Shown one piece after another: positions 35,624 to 44,691 of a DNA stretch of 64,000 nucleotides. Source of the stretch: Nocardia sputorum (lineage in GTDB: Bacteria; Actinomycetota; Actinomycetes; Mycobacteriales; Mycobacteriaceae); the NCBI RefSeq assembly GCF_027924405.1, contig NZ_AP026978.1, positions 1,488,001 to 1,552,000 on the forward strand. The letters are read 5' to 3'. The translations under genes and the position numbers were made by a program. Every line of letters begins with the position of its first letter. Positions within the stretch are counted from its first letter, which is position 1. The notes under the pieces are model-generated. The model was not told where the DNA came from, ran no database searches, and saw only the letters and a list, made by a program, of their open reading frames with translations.

Positions 35624-36256
35624 TCAGTAACCGACGGTGAAATGCCTGCTCTCGCCTGGGCTTTCGAGTTCGTCGAGGACGGCGACGGCGAGATCCTCGG
35701 CAGAGATTCGGGACGAGCCGTCGGCGCTGATGATCAGTGTGGTGGCGCCGCGCCGGTACTTTCCGGTCCGCTGTCCGGGCTCGAGCAGGGCGGGCGGGCT
35801 GAGATAGACCCAGGTGGCCGGATGCGCCCGGCAGGACTCCCACTGCGCGACGCTGGCGGCGGCGATGGGGCGAACCGCCTCCGGGACGTACTCCGGACTG
35901 TCGAGGACAAGCCGATCGGAGTGCTCCGAAGCCTGGAGAGGGGCGGCGCCGCCGACGACGAGGATGCGTGACCGAGTGGTCTGGGCCGCGTCGAGCAGGG
36001 CCGTCGTCGTCGCCGTGACGGTGTGTTCCTGCCCGGGGCCCGGACGCGTCGCCGCCACGATCGCGTCGACGCCGTCGAACAGTTCGCTCATCCGGTCGGC
36101 GTCGTTCGCGTCGCCTTCGACGGCGGAGATCCCGGGCGGCAAGGGAGTCGGCGGCCGTCTCCGGAACACGGCGACGATCTCGTGGCCGCGGCGCACGGCC
36201 TCGGCGATGACACGCGAGCCGACCATGCCGTTGGCTCCGACGACGGCGATCTTCAT
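35624..36256 (-). CDS. NAD(P)-binding (NmrA/SDR-a5-like) protein
   Basis: A 210-residue Rossmann protein: KIAVVGANGMVGSRVIAEAV is the dinucleotide-binding loop, followed by VEGDANDADRM, DAIVAATRPG and a late VYLSPPALLEPG block typical of the YhfK/BVR-like atypical SDRs. The usual catalytic Tyr-x-x-x-Lys is not seen, so it may be a flavin/NAD reductase or a redox-sensing protein. It overlaps the EamA transporter gene upstream by ATGA, forming a two-gene unit divergent from a LysR regulator. Confidence 0.82.
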   Translation of the reverse strand: MKIAVVGANGMVGSRVIAEAVRRGHEIVAVFRRRPPTPLPPGISAVEGDANDADRMSELFDGVDAIVAATRPGPGQEHTVTATTTALLDAAQTTRSRILVVGGAAPLQASEHSDRLVLDSPEYVPEAVRPIAAASVAQWESCRAHPATWVYLSPPALLEPGQRTGKYRRGATTLIISADGSSRISAEDLAVAVLDELESPGESRHFTVGY

Positions 36257-37194
36257 TTCAGTATCCCTTCGGGGGTCGATACGACGGTGGACGAGCGGGT
36301 GGGCGCGGGAAGCTGCCCCGCGACGATGGCGGCGAGCGCGAGCGCGAAGCCTGCCAATTGCACCGGGCCGAGGGTCTGGCCCAGCAGGACGGCGCCGAGA
36401 ACGGCGGCGACCAGCGGCGACAGCAGCACGAGAACCGCGACCGAGGTGACGGGCAAGGCGCCGATGCCGCGGAACCAGACGACGTAGGCGAGCAGACCGC
36501 CGACCAGACCGAGCCACAGATAGCCGCAGGCAGCGGGCGCGTCGATCGTGGGCGGGGAGCCTTCGACCAGGAACGTGAGAGGCAGCAGGAACAGACCGCC
36601 CGCGGTGAGCTGCCAGCCGGCGAAAGCGGTGGGGCCGACCGCAGCGGGGCGTCCCCACTTCTTCGTGAGCGTCAGGCCGAGCGCCATCGAAGCCGCTGCG
36701 GCGATGCCCGCCGCCACTCCGGCGAAGTCGAGGGACGCATCCGGCCCGATGACCACCAAGCCGACACCCAGGACGCCTATCGCGCCCCACACCAGGCGCC
36801 AGGCGGACGGGCTCTCCCGCAGGACGGCCACGGCCAGGACAGCCACGACCAGCGGCTGGGCAGCCGCCAAGGTCGCGGCCACGCCACCCGGCAGACGTTC
36901 GGCGGCCAGGAACAGCAGGGGGAACAGCAGCCCGATGTTGAGCACGCCGAGCACCGCTGCTTTGCCCCACCACGCTCCGCGCGGCAGCGTTCGCGTGATC
37001 GCCAGCGCGATCAACCCCGCGGGCAACGCGCGCAGGAGTCCCGCGAACAGCGGGTGTCCTGGTGGGAGAAGTTCGGTGGTGACGACGTACGTCGTGCCCC
37101 ACGACGCGGGAGCGAGCGCCGTCAGGAGGGTGCGAGACAGATTTCCGAGCGGCGCGTCTCCGCCGGAAATTGTCTGTGCTGCTGGACTTTTCAC
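36253..37194 (-). CDS. EamA/DMT-family transporter
   Basis: A 313-residue integral membrane protein with ten predicted helices and the duplicated EamA arrangement (first half helices about 20-145, second half about 155-290). Features include LAPASWGTTYVVTTELLP in helix 1 and GVLNIGLLFPLLFLAAERLP. EamA proteins commonly export amino acids or metabolites. The start GTG is at 37194. It is divergent from the LysR gene and coupled to the downstream Rossmann protein gene by a 4-bp overlap, so the LysR protein is the likely activator. Confidence 0.87.
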   Translation of the reverse strand: MKSPAAQTISGGDAPLGNLSRTLLTALAPASWGTTYVVTTELLPPGHPLFAGLLRALPAGLIALAITRTLPRGAWWGKAAVLGVLNIGLLFPLLFLAAERLPGGVAATLAAAQPLVVAVLAVAVLRESPSAWRLVWGAIGVLGVGLVVIGPDASLDFAGVAAGIAAAASMALGLTLTKKWGRPAAVGPTAFAGWQLTAGGLFLLPLTFLVEGSPPTIDAPAACGYLWLGLVGGLLAYVVWFRGIGALPVTSVAVLVLLSPLVAAVLGAVLLGQTLGPVQLAGFALALAAIVAGQLPAPTRSSTVVSTPEGILK

Positions 37195-37273
37195 AGGGGA
37201 AGTCTCGCCCGGCGACTATTGATGAGTCCAACACATGTTTGTCACTTCATCGATCTCGATTCACGATTGATCT
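37195..37273. promoter_or_regulatory. divergent LysR/EamA promoter region
   Basis: The 79-bp gap is AT-rich for this genome. It contains a near-palindrome ATTGATGA (37218-37225) and TCATCGAT (37247-37254), matching in seven of eight arm bases, around a central ACACATGTTT. This is where the LysR protein should bind to regulate both sides. Confidence 0.5.
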
Positions 37274-38161
37274 ATGGAGCTCCAACAGATGCGTTACGTC
37301 CTCGCGGTCGCCGAGACGAACAGCTTCACCCGAGCCGCCGAACGATGCCTGGTCGTGCAATCCGCCCTCAGCCACCAGATCGCCCGCTTGGAACGGGAAC
37401 TGGGCGCGAGACTGTTCGAGCGCACCAGCCGCCGGGTGCGCCTGACACCGGCAGGTGCGGCGTTCCTCCCCGCTGCCCGCCAGTGCCTGGACGCCGCCGA
37501 GCGCGCGGCCGCCGAGGTCGCCGCGGCGGTCGGTGAGGTGCGCGGACGACTCGCCGTGGGGCTGATCCCCACCGTCGCCGCGGTCGACATCCCCGATGCG
37601 CTGCGTGAGTTCCGCACGCGATATCCGCACGTGCGCGTCAGTCTGCGGGTCGGCGCGAGCGAGGAACTGATCGAGCGAGTCGTGCAAGGCGCCATCGACG
37701 TGGCCTTCCTCGGCTTGCCGGTCACCGCGCGACCACGCGGCGTCGCCGCCCACGAACTCGCCCGCGACCGGCTCGTCGCCGTGGTCGCGCGGGACCACCC
37801 GCTCGCCGGTGCGCCGACGGTCGATCTGCGCAGGTTGTCGTCGGAGGTCTTCGTGGACCTGCCGGCCGGAACCGCGGGACGCCTCCAATCCGACCAGGCG
37901 TTCGCGGCCGCCGGTCTCGACCGTGACGTCGCCTTCGAAGTGACCAGCGCGGACTACATCGCTCGGCTCGTCCGCCCAGGACTCGCCGTGGCCATGCTCC
38001 CCGCCGCCTACGCGCCGCAGCTGGAGGGCGTCGTCACCATCGAGGTCGCCGACGCCCCGGCCCGCGTCGAATACGTCATCTGGAGCCGCAGCCGCCCACC
38101 CGCGGCGACCGCTTTCCTCACCGTGCTCGGTATCCCGGCCCAGGATCGGGACGACTCCTGA
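37274..38161 (+). CDS. LysR-family transcriptional regulator
   Basis: A 295-residue regulator with the LysR winged helix-turn-helix (QMRYVLAVAETNSFTRAAER, then QSALSHQIARLERELGARLF) and a periplasmic-binding-fold effector domain (GRLAVGLIPTVAAVDIPDAL, and AFLGLPVT). Length is normal. It is divergent from the EamA transporter, the usual arrangement of LysR with its target. The effector is unknown. Confidence 0.92.
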   Translation: MELQQMRYVLAVAETNSFTRAAERCLVVQSALSHQIARLERELGARLFERTSRRVRLTPAGAAFLPAARQCLDAAERAAAEVAAAVGEVRGRLAVGLIPTVAAVDIPDALREFRTRYPHVRVSLRVGASEELIERVVQGAIDVAFLGLPVTARPRGVAAHELARDRLVAVVARDHPLAGAPTVDLRRLSSEVFVDLPAGTAGRLQSDQAFAAAGLDRDVAFEVTSADYIARLVRPGLAVAMLPAAYAPQLEGVVTIEVADAPARVEYVIWSRSRPPAATAFLTVLGIPAQDRDDS

Positions 38162-38491
38162 AGCGTCCGCAGGCATTCCGGCCGATCGAAGGCGACGTAC
38201 GCAGCATGAGCGGCCAGACCGCAGCGGCGCTGTCAAGCGACACATGGCCTCCTGGCCCCTTGGTCGCCTCGACAAGGCGAAGCCCGGATCGTGCTGTCAC
38301 CGCCGCACGCGCCTCACCGGCTCTACCGCCCGTTTCGAGCGAAGCGAGACCGAGCATGTTCCGTTCGCGGCCCGGTTCGGGTCCGAGTGGCCGCCGCGTC
38401 CGCGACGCAGTCGCCAGCGGCGGCCACTCGGACGCGAACCACAAGAGGGCCGCGAACACGCCGCGCCCGCGCGGCCGAGAACACAGCGAAC
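38162..38491. other. convergent intergenic region with nested inverted repeats
   Basis: A 330-bp gap between the LysR gene and the LppZ-like gene. I see no credible gene. Its right half holds the long nested inverted repeat described at 38363-38457; the left half has only short GC-rich direct repeats and a TTCG-AG-CGAA element near 38333. Confidence 0.5.
38363..38457. repeat. long nested inverted repeat
   Basis: The inner stem pairs 38376-38397 with 38417-38438: 17 perfect pairs (GTCCGAGTGGCCGCCGC and complement), one G/G mismatch and four more pairs, around a 19-nt loop. The outer stem pairs GTTCGCGGCCC (38363-38373) with GGGCCGCGAAC (38447-38457) perfectly over 11 bp. It lies between convergent genes, so a bidirectional terminator is the simplest reading, but the size and nesting exceed a normal terminator. 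Confidence 0.75.
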
Positions 38492-39598
38492 TCAGTCCGG
38501 GCCGCCGCCACCGGCCTGCGGGGGCGGGATGCGGACGACGCGGTCGTCGAACGGTCCCGGCTGGCCGTCGGTCTTGTTCACCGTGGTCACCCAGATGGTG
38601 CCGTCGGCGCCGACCGCCGCGCCGCCGAGCTGTCCGTACCTGTCCTGCGCCACCAGGGACGGGGCCGCGGTGACGGCGTGCGTGTTCGGGTCGGCGGAGG
38701 CGATGGCGACGGCTTTCGCGCGGGTCAGCGAGATCGCGACGCCGTCGGTCGCGGCGGCGCAGCCTGCGACGCCGGGCCGGTCCGGCCAGGTCCACACGGT
38801 GGTGACCACGCCGTCGCCGCCGAGCCGCTGCAACCGGTCCTCGGCGGGTGTGCGGTCGGTGATCCAGATGCTGTCCTTGCCGTCCCGGCACACGTCCCCC
38901 GCGGTGCCGATGCCGGAGACGGCGATTTCCGGCGCGGGCGTGCGGCCGGGCACCGGTGAGTTCACCCGCAGCAGTTTGCCCGCGAGCGAGCCCGCCGAGG
39001 CCGCCGCGCCGGGGTTGCCCGCGTCGCCGGTCAGCACCAGCATCTGGTCCGGTGCGGCGAACTCGATCGCGCCGTGATTGCCGGTCGCGCCCTTGGGGAT
39101 CCCGGTGAGGACGTCCTTGGGGGAGCCGCCTTCGGCGATGCGGACCACGCGGTTGTCGCTGCCGGTGGTGATGTAGGCGTACATCAACCCGTCTTCGCGG
39201 TAGGTCGGCGAGAGCGCGATGTCGCTGAGACCGCCGTCGCCGGAACCGTCCACGTCCAGCCGGGCGATCTCGACCGGCGGCTGCTCCGGGGCGACCTTCA
39301 GGATGCGGCCGGTCCGGCGCTCGGCGACCAGCGCGCCGTCGGCGAGCGTGACCAGGCCGCCGGTGGTGTCCAGGCAGGTGGCCACCACCGCCGGGTCGGG
39401 ATCGATGCAGGGGCCGCTCGGCCGGGTGGTCGAGGTGGGTGGCTGACTCGGTTTCTTCGGGTCGATGTTGGCTCCGCGCAGGGTCGGCTCCGGGGTGAAC
39501 GGGCTGGACGCCGAATCGTCGAACCGGGCGCACCCGACCAGCAGGACGGAGCCGAGCGCCAAGCTCGCCGCGACGCGGCCCACGACAACCAAACTCAT
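38492..39598 (-). CDS. LppZ-like lipoprotein with glucose/sorbosone-dehydrogenase-type propeller
   Basis: A 368-residue lipoprotein: signal sequence with lipobox LLVGC near residue 22, a Pro/Thr-rich linker, and a propeller domain related to PQQ-type glucose/sorbosone dehydrogenases (GGLSDIALSPTYREDGLMYA, ATGNHGAIEFAAPDQMLVL and GKLLRVNSPVPG). Position and orientation match lppZ of M. tuberculosis. It may bind sugar at the cell surface; no PQQ genes are nearby. On the minus strand TAACGT (39611-39606) lies seven bases before the ATG, so the mRNA is probably leaderless. It is divergent from the DoxX gene. Confidence 0.87.
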   Translation of the reverse strand: MSLVVVGRVAASLALGSVLLVGCARFDDSASSPFTPEPTLRGANIDPKKPSQPPTSTTRPSGPCIDPDPAVVATCLDTTGGLVTLADGALVAERRTGRILKVAPEQPPVEIARLDVDGSGDGGLSDIALSPTYREDGLMYAYITTGSDNRVVRIAEGGSPKDVLTGIPKGATGNHGAIEFAAPDQMLVLTGDAGNPGAAASAGSLAGKLLRVNSPVPGRTPAPEIAVSGIGTAGDVCRDGKDSIWITDRTPAEDRLQRLGGDGVVTTVWTWPDRPGVAGCAAATDGVAISLTRAKAVAIASADPNTHAVTAAPSLVAQDRYGQLGGAAVGADGTIWVTTVNKTDGQPGPFDDRVVRIPPPQAGGGGPD

Positions 39599-39715
39599 GG
39601 TCCAGACGTTACGGAAATAACGTCGCCCGCGCCCCCTCCGGGTGGGTGTTGCGCGCACCGAACACGCCGCGCCGTACTTGCCCGCCGTGACGGGGTGCGG
39701 CATAGGGTAGTTGCC

Positions 39716-40594
39716 GTGACCGACAAGCCGAAAGACACGCCGGATCCCAAGGCCGGGAACCCCGCTCCCTCCACGGCCGAGCAGTCGGCGGTTTCGACCA
39801 CCGGTCGGGGCGTGACCAGCCCGTACGACTCGCCGACCGAGCAATTCGAGCGGGTGGATCCAGCCCAGCGGCCGCAGTTGTCCAAGGACGTCCCACGCAC
39901 CGACGACGAGCTCGGGCTCGATCCGGACGTGCCGACCACCGCCCACGGCAAGGTCGCGGGGGACAAGTCCGCGTCCACCTACGATTACGCCAGCATCCCG
40001 CCCGCTCCCACCCCGCCGAGCGACAGCGCGCGCCTGCGCCGCCGCAACGGCGACTACCGCCGCGGCACGCTCGATCTCGGTTTGCTGCTGCTGCGCCTGG
40101 TGGTCGGCGCCACCTTCCTCTACCACGGCTTGCAGAAGCTCACCGGCTGGTTCCACGGCCCCGGCCTGGACGGCACCCGCGACATGATGGAGCGCGGCGG
40201 CTGGGATCACCCGTCGGTGTCCGCCATCCTGGTGACCGCCGGCGAGGTCGGCGGCGGCGCGCTGCTGATCCTCGGGCTGGCCACCCCGTTGGCCGCGGGC
40301 GCGGTGCTCGCGGTGATCCTGGACGCCTGGGCCTGGAAACAGGGCATGGCCCCCGGCTTCCAGTACAAGGCCGGGCCGGGAGCGGTGGAACTGGAAAGCA
40401 TCCTGGCCGGCGTCGCCGCCGTCATCATCCTGACCGGTCCGGGTCGCTTGTCCTTCGACCGCAATCGCGGTTGGGCCACCCGCCCGGCGGCCGGCTCGTT
40501 CGTGGTCCTTCTCCTCGCCGTAGCGGCCGCGGTAGGCGCCTACTGGTACCTGCACGGCGGCAACCCACTCACCGGCGTCGGGCCCTTCGACTAG
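39716..40594 (+). CDS. DoxX-family membrane protein with long acidic N-terminal tail
   Basis: A 292-residue protein. The first 115 residues are hydrophilic, rich in Pro, Thr and Asp, and probably disordered. The rest is a DoxX domain of four or five helices (LGLLLLRLVVGATFLYHGLQKL, then ILVTAGEVGGGALLILGLAT). In M. tuberculosis the corresponding protein sits beside lppZ and has been linked to redox homeostasis complexes at the membrane; that role is only inferred here. The GTG follows a -10 TAGGGT (39703-39708) by seven bases: probable leaderless start. Confidence 0.87.
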   Translation: MTDKPKDTPDPKAGNPAPSTAEQSAVSTTGRGVTSPYDSPTEQFERVDPAQRPQLSKDVPRTDDELGLDPDVPTTAHGKVAGDKSASTYDYASIPPAPTPPSDSARLRRRNGDYRRGTLDLGLLLLRLVVGATFLYHGLQKLTGWFHGPGLDGTRDMMERGGWDHPSVSAILVTAGEVGGGALLILGLATPLAAGAVLAVILDAWAWKQGMAPGFQYKAGPGAVELESILAGVAAVIILTGPGRLSFDRNRGWATRPAAGSFVVLLLAVAAAVGAYWYLHGGNPLTGVGPFD

Positions 40595-40684
40595 GTTCCT
40601 CGCGGACGGGCGCGGCTTCGCCGTCTCCTTGACCTCGAGCGCAGTTGAACTTCTAGCGTCCCTCGGGACGAAAGGAATTCGACT

Positions 40685-41527
40685 GTGACAACACTTGTTA
40701 CGGGTGCCACCGGCAACACCGGTCGGCACGTGGTCGCCGAATTGGTCCGCCGCGGTGAGCGCGTTCGTGCGTTGACCCGGAATCCGGTCGCCGCCGCGGG
40801 GAAGCTCCCGGCCGAGGTGGAACTCGTGGCCGGCACGCATACGGAACCGCAGCGGTTGGCTGCCGCCTTGGAGGGCGTCGACCGGTTGCACGTCACCGTG
40901 ACCGCCGGCCTTGCCGAAGCCGGGCCGGAGCTGGTCCGGCGCGCGGTCGAGGCGGGCGTGCGCCGCTTCACGGTGGTGTGGGGTGGCGCGGTCGGGCCGG
41001 TCGAGGAGGCTGTGCGGGACTCGGGTGTGGAATGGACTCGACTGGAACCGCAAGAGTTCATGTCGAACACGCTGGGCTGGATCGAATCGATTCGCGGCGA
41101 GGCGGTGGTGCGCGAGCCGTACGACTTCCCCAGCGCGCTGGTACACGAAGCCGACATCGGGGCGGTGGCAGCTGTCGCGCTGCTCGAAGACGGCCATTCC
41201 GGCCGTGCTTACAACCTCACCGGGCCCGCGCCGCTGACACCGCGAGAACGGATCGCCATCCTGTCCCGGGCCGTTCGCCGCGACATCGCTTTCGTCCGGA
41301 TCACGCACGACCAGGCCGTCGAGCGGCTGGTTGCCACGGGTGTGTCCCGGGCGGACGCCGAGTACGTCGTCGGCTGGTATGCCACACCCGACGCCGCGTC
41401 CACGACCGTCGTCGACACCGTCGCACAGGTGACGGGCAGACCAGCGCGAACGTTCGACCAGTGGGTGGCCGAGCACGCGGAACTCTTCCGGGATTCGCCG
41501 ATCGCCGACCACGCCACAATCGGCTGA
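40685..41527 (+). CDS. NmrA-like NAD(P)H-binding protein
   Basis: A 280-residue atypical SDR with TLVTGATGNTGRHVVAELV (dinucleotide loop) and a later FTVVWGGAVG block, without the Tyr-x-x-x-Lys catalytic pair. This is the NmrA/quinone-oxidoreductase-like group, which can sense or reduce with NADPH. The GTG start has AAAGGA eight bases upstream. The gene stands alone, 90 bp after the DoxX gene, and converges on ilvD with a strong terminator between them. Confidence 0.85.
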   Translation: MTTLVTGATGNTGRHVVAELVRRGERVRALTRNPVAAAGKLPAEVELVAGTHTEPQRLAAALEGVDRLHVTVTAGLAEAGPELVRRAVEAGVRRFTVVWGGAVGPVEEAVRDSGVEWTRLEPQEFMSNTLGWIESIRGEAVVREPYDFPSALVHEADIGAVAAVALLEDGHSGRAYNLTGPAPLTPRERIAILSRAVRRDIAFVRITHDQAVERLVATGVSRADAEYVVGWYATPDAASTTVVDTVAQVTGRPARTFDQWVAEHAELFRDSPIADHATIG

Positions 41528-41550
41528 GCGAGTCGGGGAACGACCGCTTT

Positions 41551-41580
41551 CCGCCGCCCATCGGAGCCGATGGGCGGCGG
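41551..41580. terminator. strong bidirectional terminator between NmrA-like gene and ilvD
   Basis: Perfect 14-bp stem: CCGCCGCCCATCGG (41551-41564) and its complement (41567-41580) around a nominal 2-nt loop, located in the 63-bp gap between two convergent genes. Confidence 0.75.
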
Positions 41581-41590
41581 ATCCGGCGAG

Positions 41591-43432
41591 CTACGGCACG
41601 TGGCGGACGGCGCCCTTGTCGGCCGACGTGGCCATGGCGGCGTAGGCGCGCAGCGCGGTCGTCACCGGACGATCGCGGTTCACCGGCTGCCAGGGCCGCT
41701 CCGACGCTTCCATCTTGGCGCGGCGTTCGGCGAGGACGGCGTCGTCGACGAGGACCTCGAGCGTGCGGGTGGCCACGTCGATGCGGATCTGGTCGCCGTT
41801 CTCGACCAACCCGATGACACCACCGCTGGCCGCCTCGGGCGAGATGTGCCCGATCGACAGACCGGAGGTGCCGCCGGAGAACCGGCCGTCGGTGATCAGC
41901 GCGCACTCCTTGCCGAGGCCCGAGCCCTTCAGGAAGGCGGTCGGATGCAGCATCTCCTGCATGCCGGGACCGCCCGCGGGACCCTCGTAGCGGACCACGA
42001 TCACGTCGCCGGGCTTGATCTTCTTGCCGAGGATGACCGACACGGCCTCCTCCTGCGACTCCACCACCACGGCGGGGCCCTGGAAGGAGAACAGCGCCTC
42101 GTCGATGCCCGCGGTCTTGAGCACCGCGCCGTCGGGCGCGATGTTGCCGCGCAGCACGACCAGGCCGCCTTCCCTGGTGTAGGCGTGCTCCAGATCGCGG
42201 ATGCAGCCGCCCGCGGCATCGGTGTCCAGCGACGACCAGCGGTTGTCGGTGGAGAACGGCTCGGTGGTGCGCACCCCGCCCGGCGCGGCGTGGAAGAGTT
42301 CGATCGCTTCCTGGGAAGCCTTGCCGGAGCGGATGTCCCAGGTGTCGAGCCACTCGTCGAAGGACGCGGTGTGCACGGTGGTGACGTCGGTCTCCAGCAG
42401 CCCGGCGCGGCGCAGTTCGCCGAGGATGGCGGGGATGCCGCCGGCGCGGTGCACGTCCTCCATGTGGTAGTCGGAGTTCGGCGACACCTTCGACAGGGTG
42501 GGCACCCGGCGGCTGATCTCCTCGATGGTGTGCAGATCGAAGTCGACCTCGCCCTCCTGCGCGGCGGCCAGCGTGTGCAGCACGGTGTTGGTCGACCCGC
42601 CCATCGCGACGTCCAGGGCCATCGCGTTGCGGAAGGCCTTGGCGTCGGCGACATTGCGCGGCAGCACGGACGCGTCGTCCTCGCGGTACCAGCGGTTGGC
42701 GATGTCCACCACGACGGTGCCCGCCCGCTCGAACAGCGCCCGGCGCGCGGCGTGCGTGGCGAGGGTGGAGCCGTTGCCGGGCAGTGCGAGTCCGAGCGCT
42801 TCGGTGAGGCAGTTCATCGAGTTCGCCGTGAACATGCCCGAGCACGAGCCACAGGTCGGGCACGCCGACCGCTCGACCTCGGACAGACCTTCCTCGGACA
42901 CCGCCTGATTCGCGCTCGCGGAGATCGCGGTGATGAGGTCGGTGGGCGCCTGCGCGACGCCGCCGACGACGACGGCCTTGCCCGCCTCCATCGGCCCGCC
43001 GGAGACGAACACCGTCGGAATGTTCAGCCGCATGGCGGCATTGAGCATGCCCGGGGTGATCTTGTCGCAGTTGGAGATGCACACCAGCGCGTCGGCGGTG
43101 TGCGCGTTCACCATGTATTCGACGGAGTCGGCGATGATCTCGCGCGAGGGCAGCGAGTAGAGCATGCCGCCGTGGCCCATGGCGATGCCGTCGTCGACGG
43201 CGATGGTGTGGAATTCGCGCGGCACGCCACCGGCGGCGCGCACCGCGTCGGCCACGATGTCGCCGACGTTCTTCAGATGCACGTGGCCGGGCACGAACTG
43301 GGTGTAGGAGTTCGCGATGGCGACGATCGGCTTGCCGAAGTCGGTGTCGGTCATGCCGGTGGCGCGCCAGAGTGCGCGCGCGCCCGCGGCATTGCGGCCG
43401 ATGGTCGTGGTTCGTGAACGAAGCGGTGGCAT
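41591..43432 (-). CDS. ilvD: dihydroxy-acid dehydratase
   Basis: IlvD dehydrates dihydroxy acids to the 2-keto acids of valine and isoleucine. The 613-residue protein carries the iron-sulfur/metal cysteines in [12 protein letters not shown] and [19 protein letters not shown], and the GGSTNTVLH and [11 protein letters not shown] blocks. Length and N-terminus ([20 protein letters not shown]) fit the actinobacterial enzyme. It is on the opposite strand to ilvBNC, 1.4 kb away, so it has a separate promoter in the 443-bp gap upstream of its ATG. Confidence 0.96.
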   Translation of the reverse strand: MPPLRSRTTTIGRNAAGARALWRATGMTDTDFGKPIVAIANSYTQFVPGHVHLKNVGDIVADAVRAAGGVPREFHTIAVDDGIAMGHGGMLYSLPSREIIADSVEYMVNAHTADALVCISNCDKITPGMLNAAMRLNIPTVFVSGGPMEAGKAVVVGGVAQAPTDLITAISASANQAVSEEGLSEVERSACPTCGSCSGMFTANSMNCLTEALGLALPGNGSTLATHAARRALFERAGTVVVDIANRWYREDDASVLPRNVADAKAFRNAMALDVAMGGSTNTVLHTLAAAQEGEVDFDLHTIEEISRRVPTLSKVSPNSDYHMEDVHRAGGIPAILGELRRAGLLETDVTTVHTASFDEWLDTWDIRSGKASQEAIELFHAAPGGVRTTEPFSTDNRWSSLDTDAAGGCIRDLEHAYTREGGLVVLRGNIAPDGAVLKTAGIDEALFSFQGPAVVVESQEEAVSVILGKKIKPGDVIVVRYEGPAGGPGMQEMLHPTAFLKGSGLGKECALITDGRFSGGTSGLSIGHISPEAASGGVIGLVENGDQIRIDVATRTLEVLVDDAVLAERRAKMEASERPWQPVNRDRPVTTALRAYAAMATSADKGAVRHVP

Positions 43433-43875
43433 GTGGATGGTCCTCGGGTCGCGGGGGGGCTGACGTGCGACGGCGCAGAGCCTGCTCGGCGGTCCACCAC
43501 GTTACTCCCGGTGGGCGTGTCCACCGGCCGGGTGGTGTGGCGTCCGATAGCGCGGTCAGCCGGGTCGGGTGTGTCGCCGGTGCGGGATGTCGCGGGCGCT
43601 GACGGGGTGACGCCGGAGGTGCCGGAGCGTCGGGGTGGGACGAGGAGGGTCACGGCTCCGGAAGAATCATCCCATGACTCGGGCAACCTCCCAATAGCGG
43701 CGAATGTTCTCCTCGGCGCGCCGGACCACGCGACGCGAGACGTCAGGGCGTGAGCGAACGCAGATTGTGTCGGTTCGCGGTTGCCATCGGCGCTCGTTGC
43801 CGTGCTGTGGTCATGATCACGTGCCTTCGTCGACGCTGGACTGTGCGACCCGCCGGCCGCCGGTGTCGTCGGCGC
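43433..43875. other. intergenic region upstream of ilvD
   Basis: A 443-bp gap between the PH-domain gene stop and the ilvD start, both on the minus strand. It should hold the ilvD promoter. Frames here are short and low-complexity (Arg- or Pro-rich), so I report no gene. I saw no T-box, no leader peptide rich in Ile, Val or Leu, and no clear palindromic operator. Confidence 0.4.
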
Positions 43876-44472
43876 TTACGCCGGGTTGTCGCCGTCGCGC
43901 GTCTTCGTCGCGTCCTCGCCGGACTTCTCGGCCCCATTGGTCCGAGGAGCGCCGTCGCCGCTGGGATCCGTGTCCTGGTCGTTCGTCTCCGTGGTGGACT
44001 CTTCCGTCGCAGGTTCACGCGGCTCCGCGAACGGGTCCGGAATCCGTCCGCCGGAGAACGCCGCCAGATCGCGCAACCGGTCGTAGCTCACCGCGGGCAA
44101 CTTCGCCTCGGTGCCGTCGATCAGGTCGGCGCGCACGTATCCGCGCTTGGGGATCCGCACACCCTTCACCTGCGCCCAGTCGAGGTGGCGCGAACCGAAC
44201 AGCGTCCGCAGGTCCAGTCCCGCGTCGGAGACGGCGGTCTGCGTCCGCAGCACCCAGACCAGCACGGCGACCGGGATGAGCAGCAGCCACCACAGTCCGG
44301 CGGGCCAGCCGACGAACGGGAAGAACACGCACATCAGCAGGATGAACACACCCAGGAAAGCCAGCCGTGGGATGCGGATCACACGGGCTTCGGAGGCGCT
44401 ACCCGTATCCGTTGTCGTCGCGGGCGTGTGGGACGATTCAGACGGTGGCACGGACTGATGCGGTGATGACAC
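43876..44472 (-). CDS. PH-domain membrane protein (CFP-6-like)
   Basis: A protein of about 198 residues with two adjacent membrane helices (about residues 34-73, LAFLGVFILLMCVFFPFVGW and LWWLLLIPVAVLVWVLR), a bacterial PH-like domain (TAVSDAGLDLRTLFGSRHLD, WAQVKGVRIPKRGYV) and an acidic, Thr/Glu-rich C-terminal tail. M. tuberculosis has the related CFP-6 protein in the same place, divergent from ilvB. The GTG start at 44472 is chosen because protein character begins there; it could start elsewhere. Function unknown. Confidence 0.78.
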   Translation of the reverse strand: MSSPHQSVPPSESSHTPATTTDTGSASEARVIRIPRLAFLGVFILLMCVFFPFVGWPAGLWWLLLIPVAVLVWVLRTQTAVSDAGLDLRTLFGSRHLDWAQVKGVRIPKRGYVRADLIDGTEAKLPAVSYDRLRDLAAFSGGRIPDPFAEPREPATEESTTETNDQDTDPSGDGAPRTNGAEKSGEDATKTRDGDNPA

Positions 44473-44516
44473 ACCACCATCCTCGCATCCTGATGAACGG
44501 ACACAAGCAACCGCAC

Positions 44517-44535
44517 TGTCCCACATAATGGGACA
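44517..44535. promoter_or_regulatory. palindrome upstream of ilvB and PH gene
   Basis: Perfect inverted repeat TGTCCCA-CATAA-TGGGACA with seven-base arms. It lies 15 bp before the ilvB -35 element and 44 bp upstream of the PH-protein start, so it could be an operator for either. The regulator is unknown. Confidence 0.6.
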
Positions 44536-44550
44536 CACGGGGTCATCTGT

Positions 44551-44580
44551 TTGACTCTTCGGTTCACACCCGCTTAACGT
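44551..44580 (+). promoter_or_regulatory. ilvBNC promoter
   Basis: -35 TTGACT (44551-44556), 18-base spacer, -10 TAACGT (44575-44580). The leader-peptide GTG at 44588 lies seven bases after the -10, so transcription should begin at or next to that codon. Confidence 0.75.
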
Positions 44581-44587
44581 CGTGCGC

Positions 44588-44635
44588 GTGAATCGAAACG
44601 AGTTGCTCGTAATCGGCCGGCGCGTCCAGCGTTGA
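44588..44635 (+). CDS. ilvBNC leader peptide (15 codons)
   Basis: A GTG-initiated frame of 15 codons encoding MNRNELLVIGRRVQR. The block Leu-Leu-Val-Ile places the products of the pathway in consecutive codons, with a further Val near the end, the hallmark of branched-chain amino-acid attenuation. Because the -10 lies seven bases upstream, the leader mRNA is leaderless and translation starts at its 5' end. When charged Leu-, Val- or Ile-tRNA is scarce, a ribosome should stall here and prevent the downstream terminator. An analogous leader is known for ilvBNC in corynebacteria. Confidence 0.75.
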   Translation: MNRNELLVIGRRVQR

Positions 44636-44691
44636 GCCTGACACACTGAGTCGAATACGTCAGCTCGCGTTGCGACGCGCCACCCTCGATC

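Noticed and set aside
38492..41512. 1006-codon minus-strand frame extending the LppZ-like gene upstream
   Set aside because: The lipobox signal peptide starts at 39598, and the extension is antisense to the DoxX and NmrA-like genes.
41570..43417. 615-codon open frame antisense to ilvD
   Set aside because: It mirrors ilvD on the opposite strand. The high-GC third positions of the true gene keep the antisense frame open, and the product is Gly/Arg/His-rich without any recognisable motif.
43433..43875. T-box, riboswitch or leader peptide before ilvD
   Set aside because: No conserved riboswitch core, terminator/antiterminator pair or branched-chain-rich short frame could be seen.
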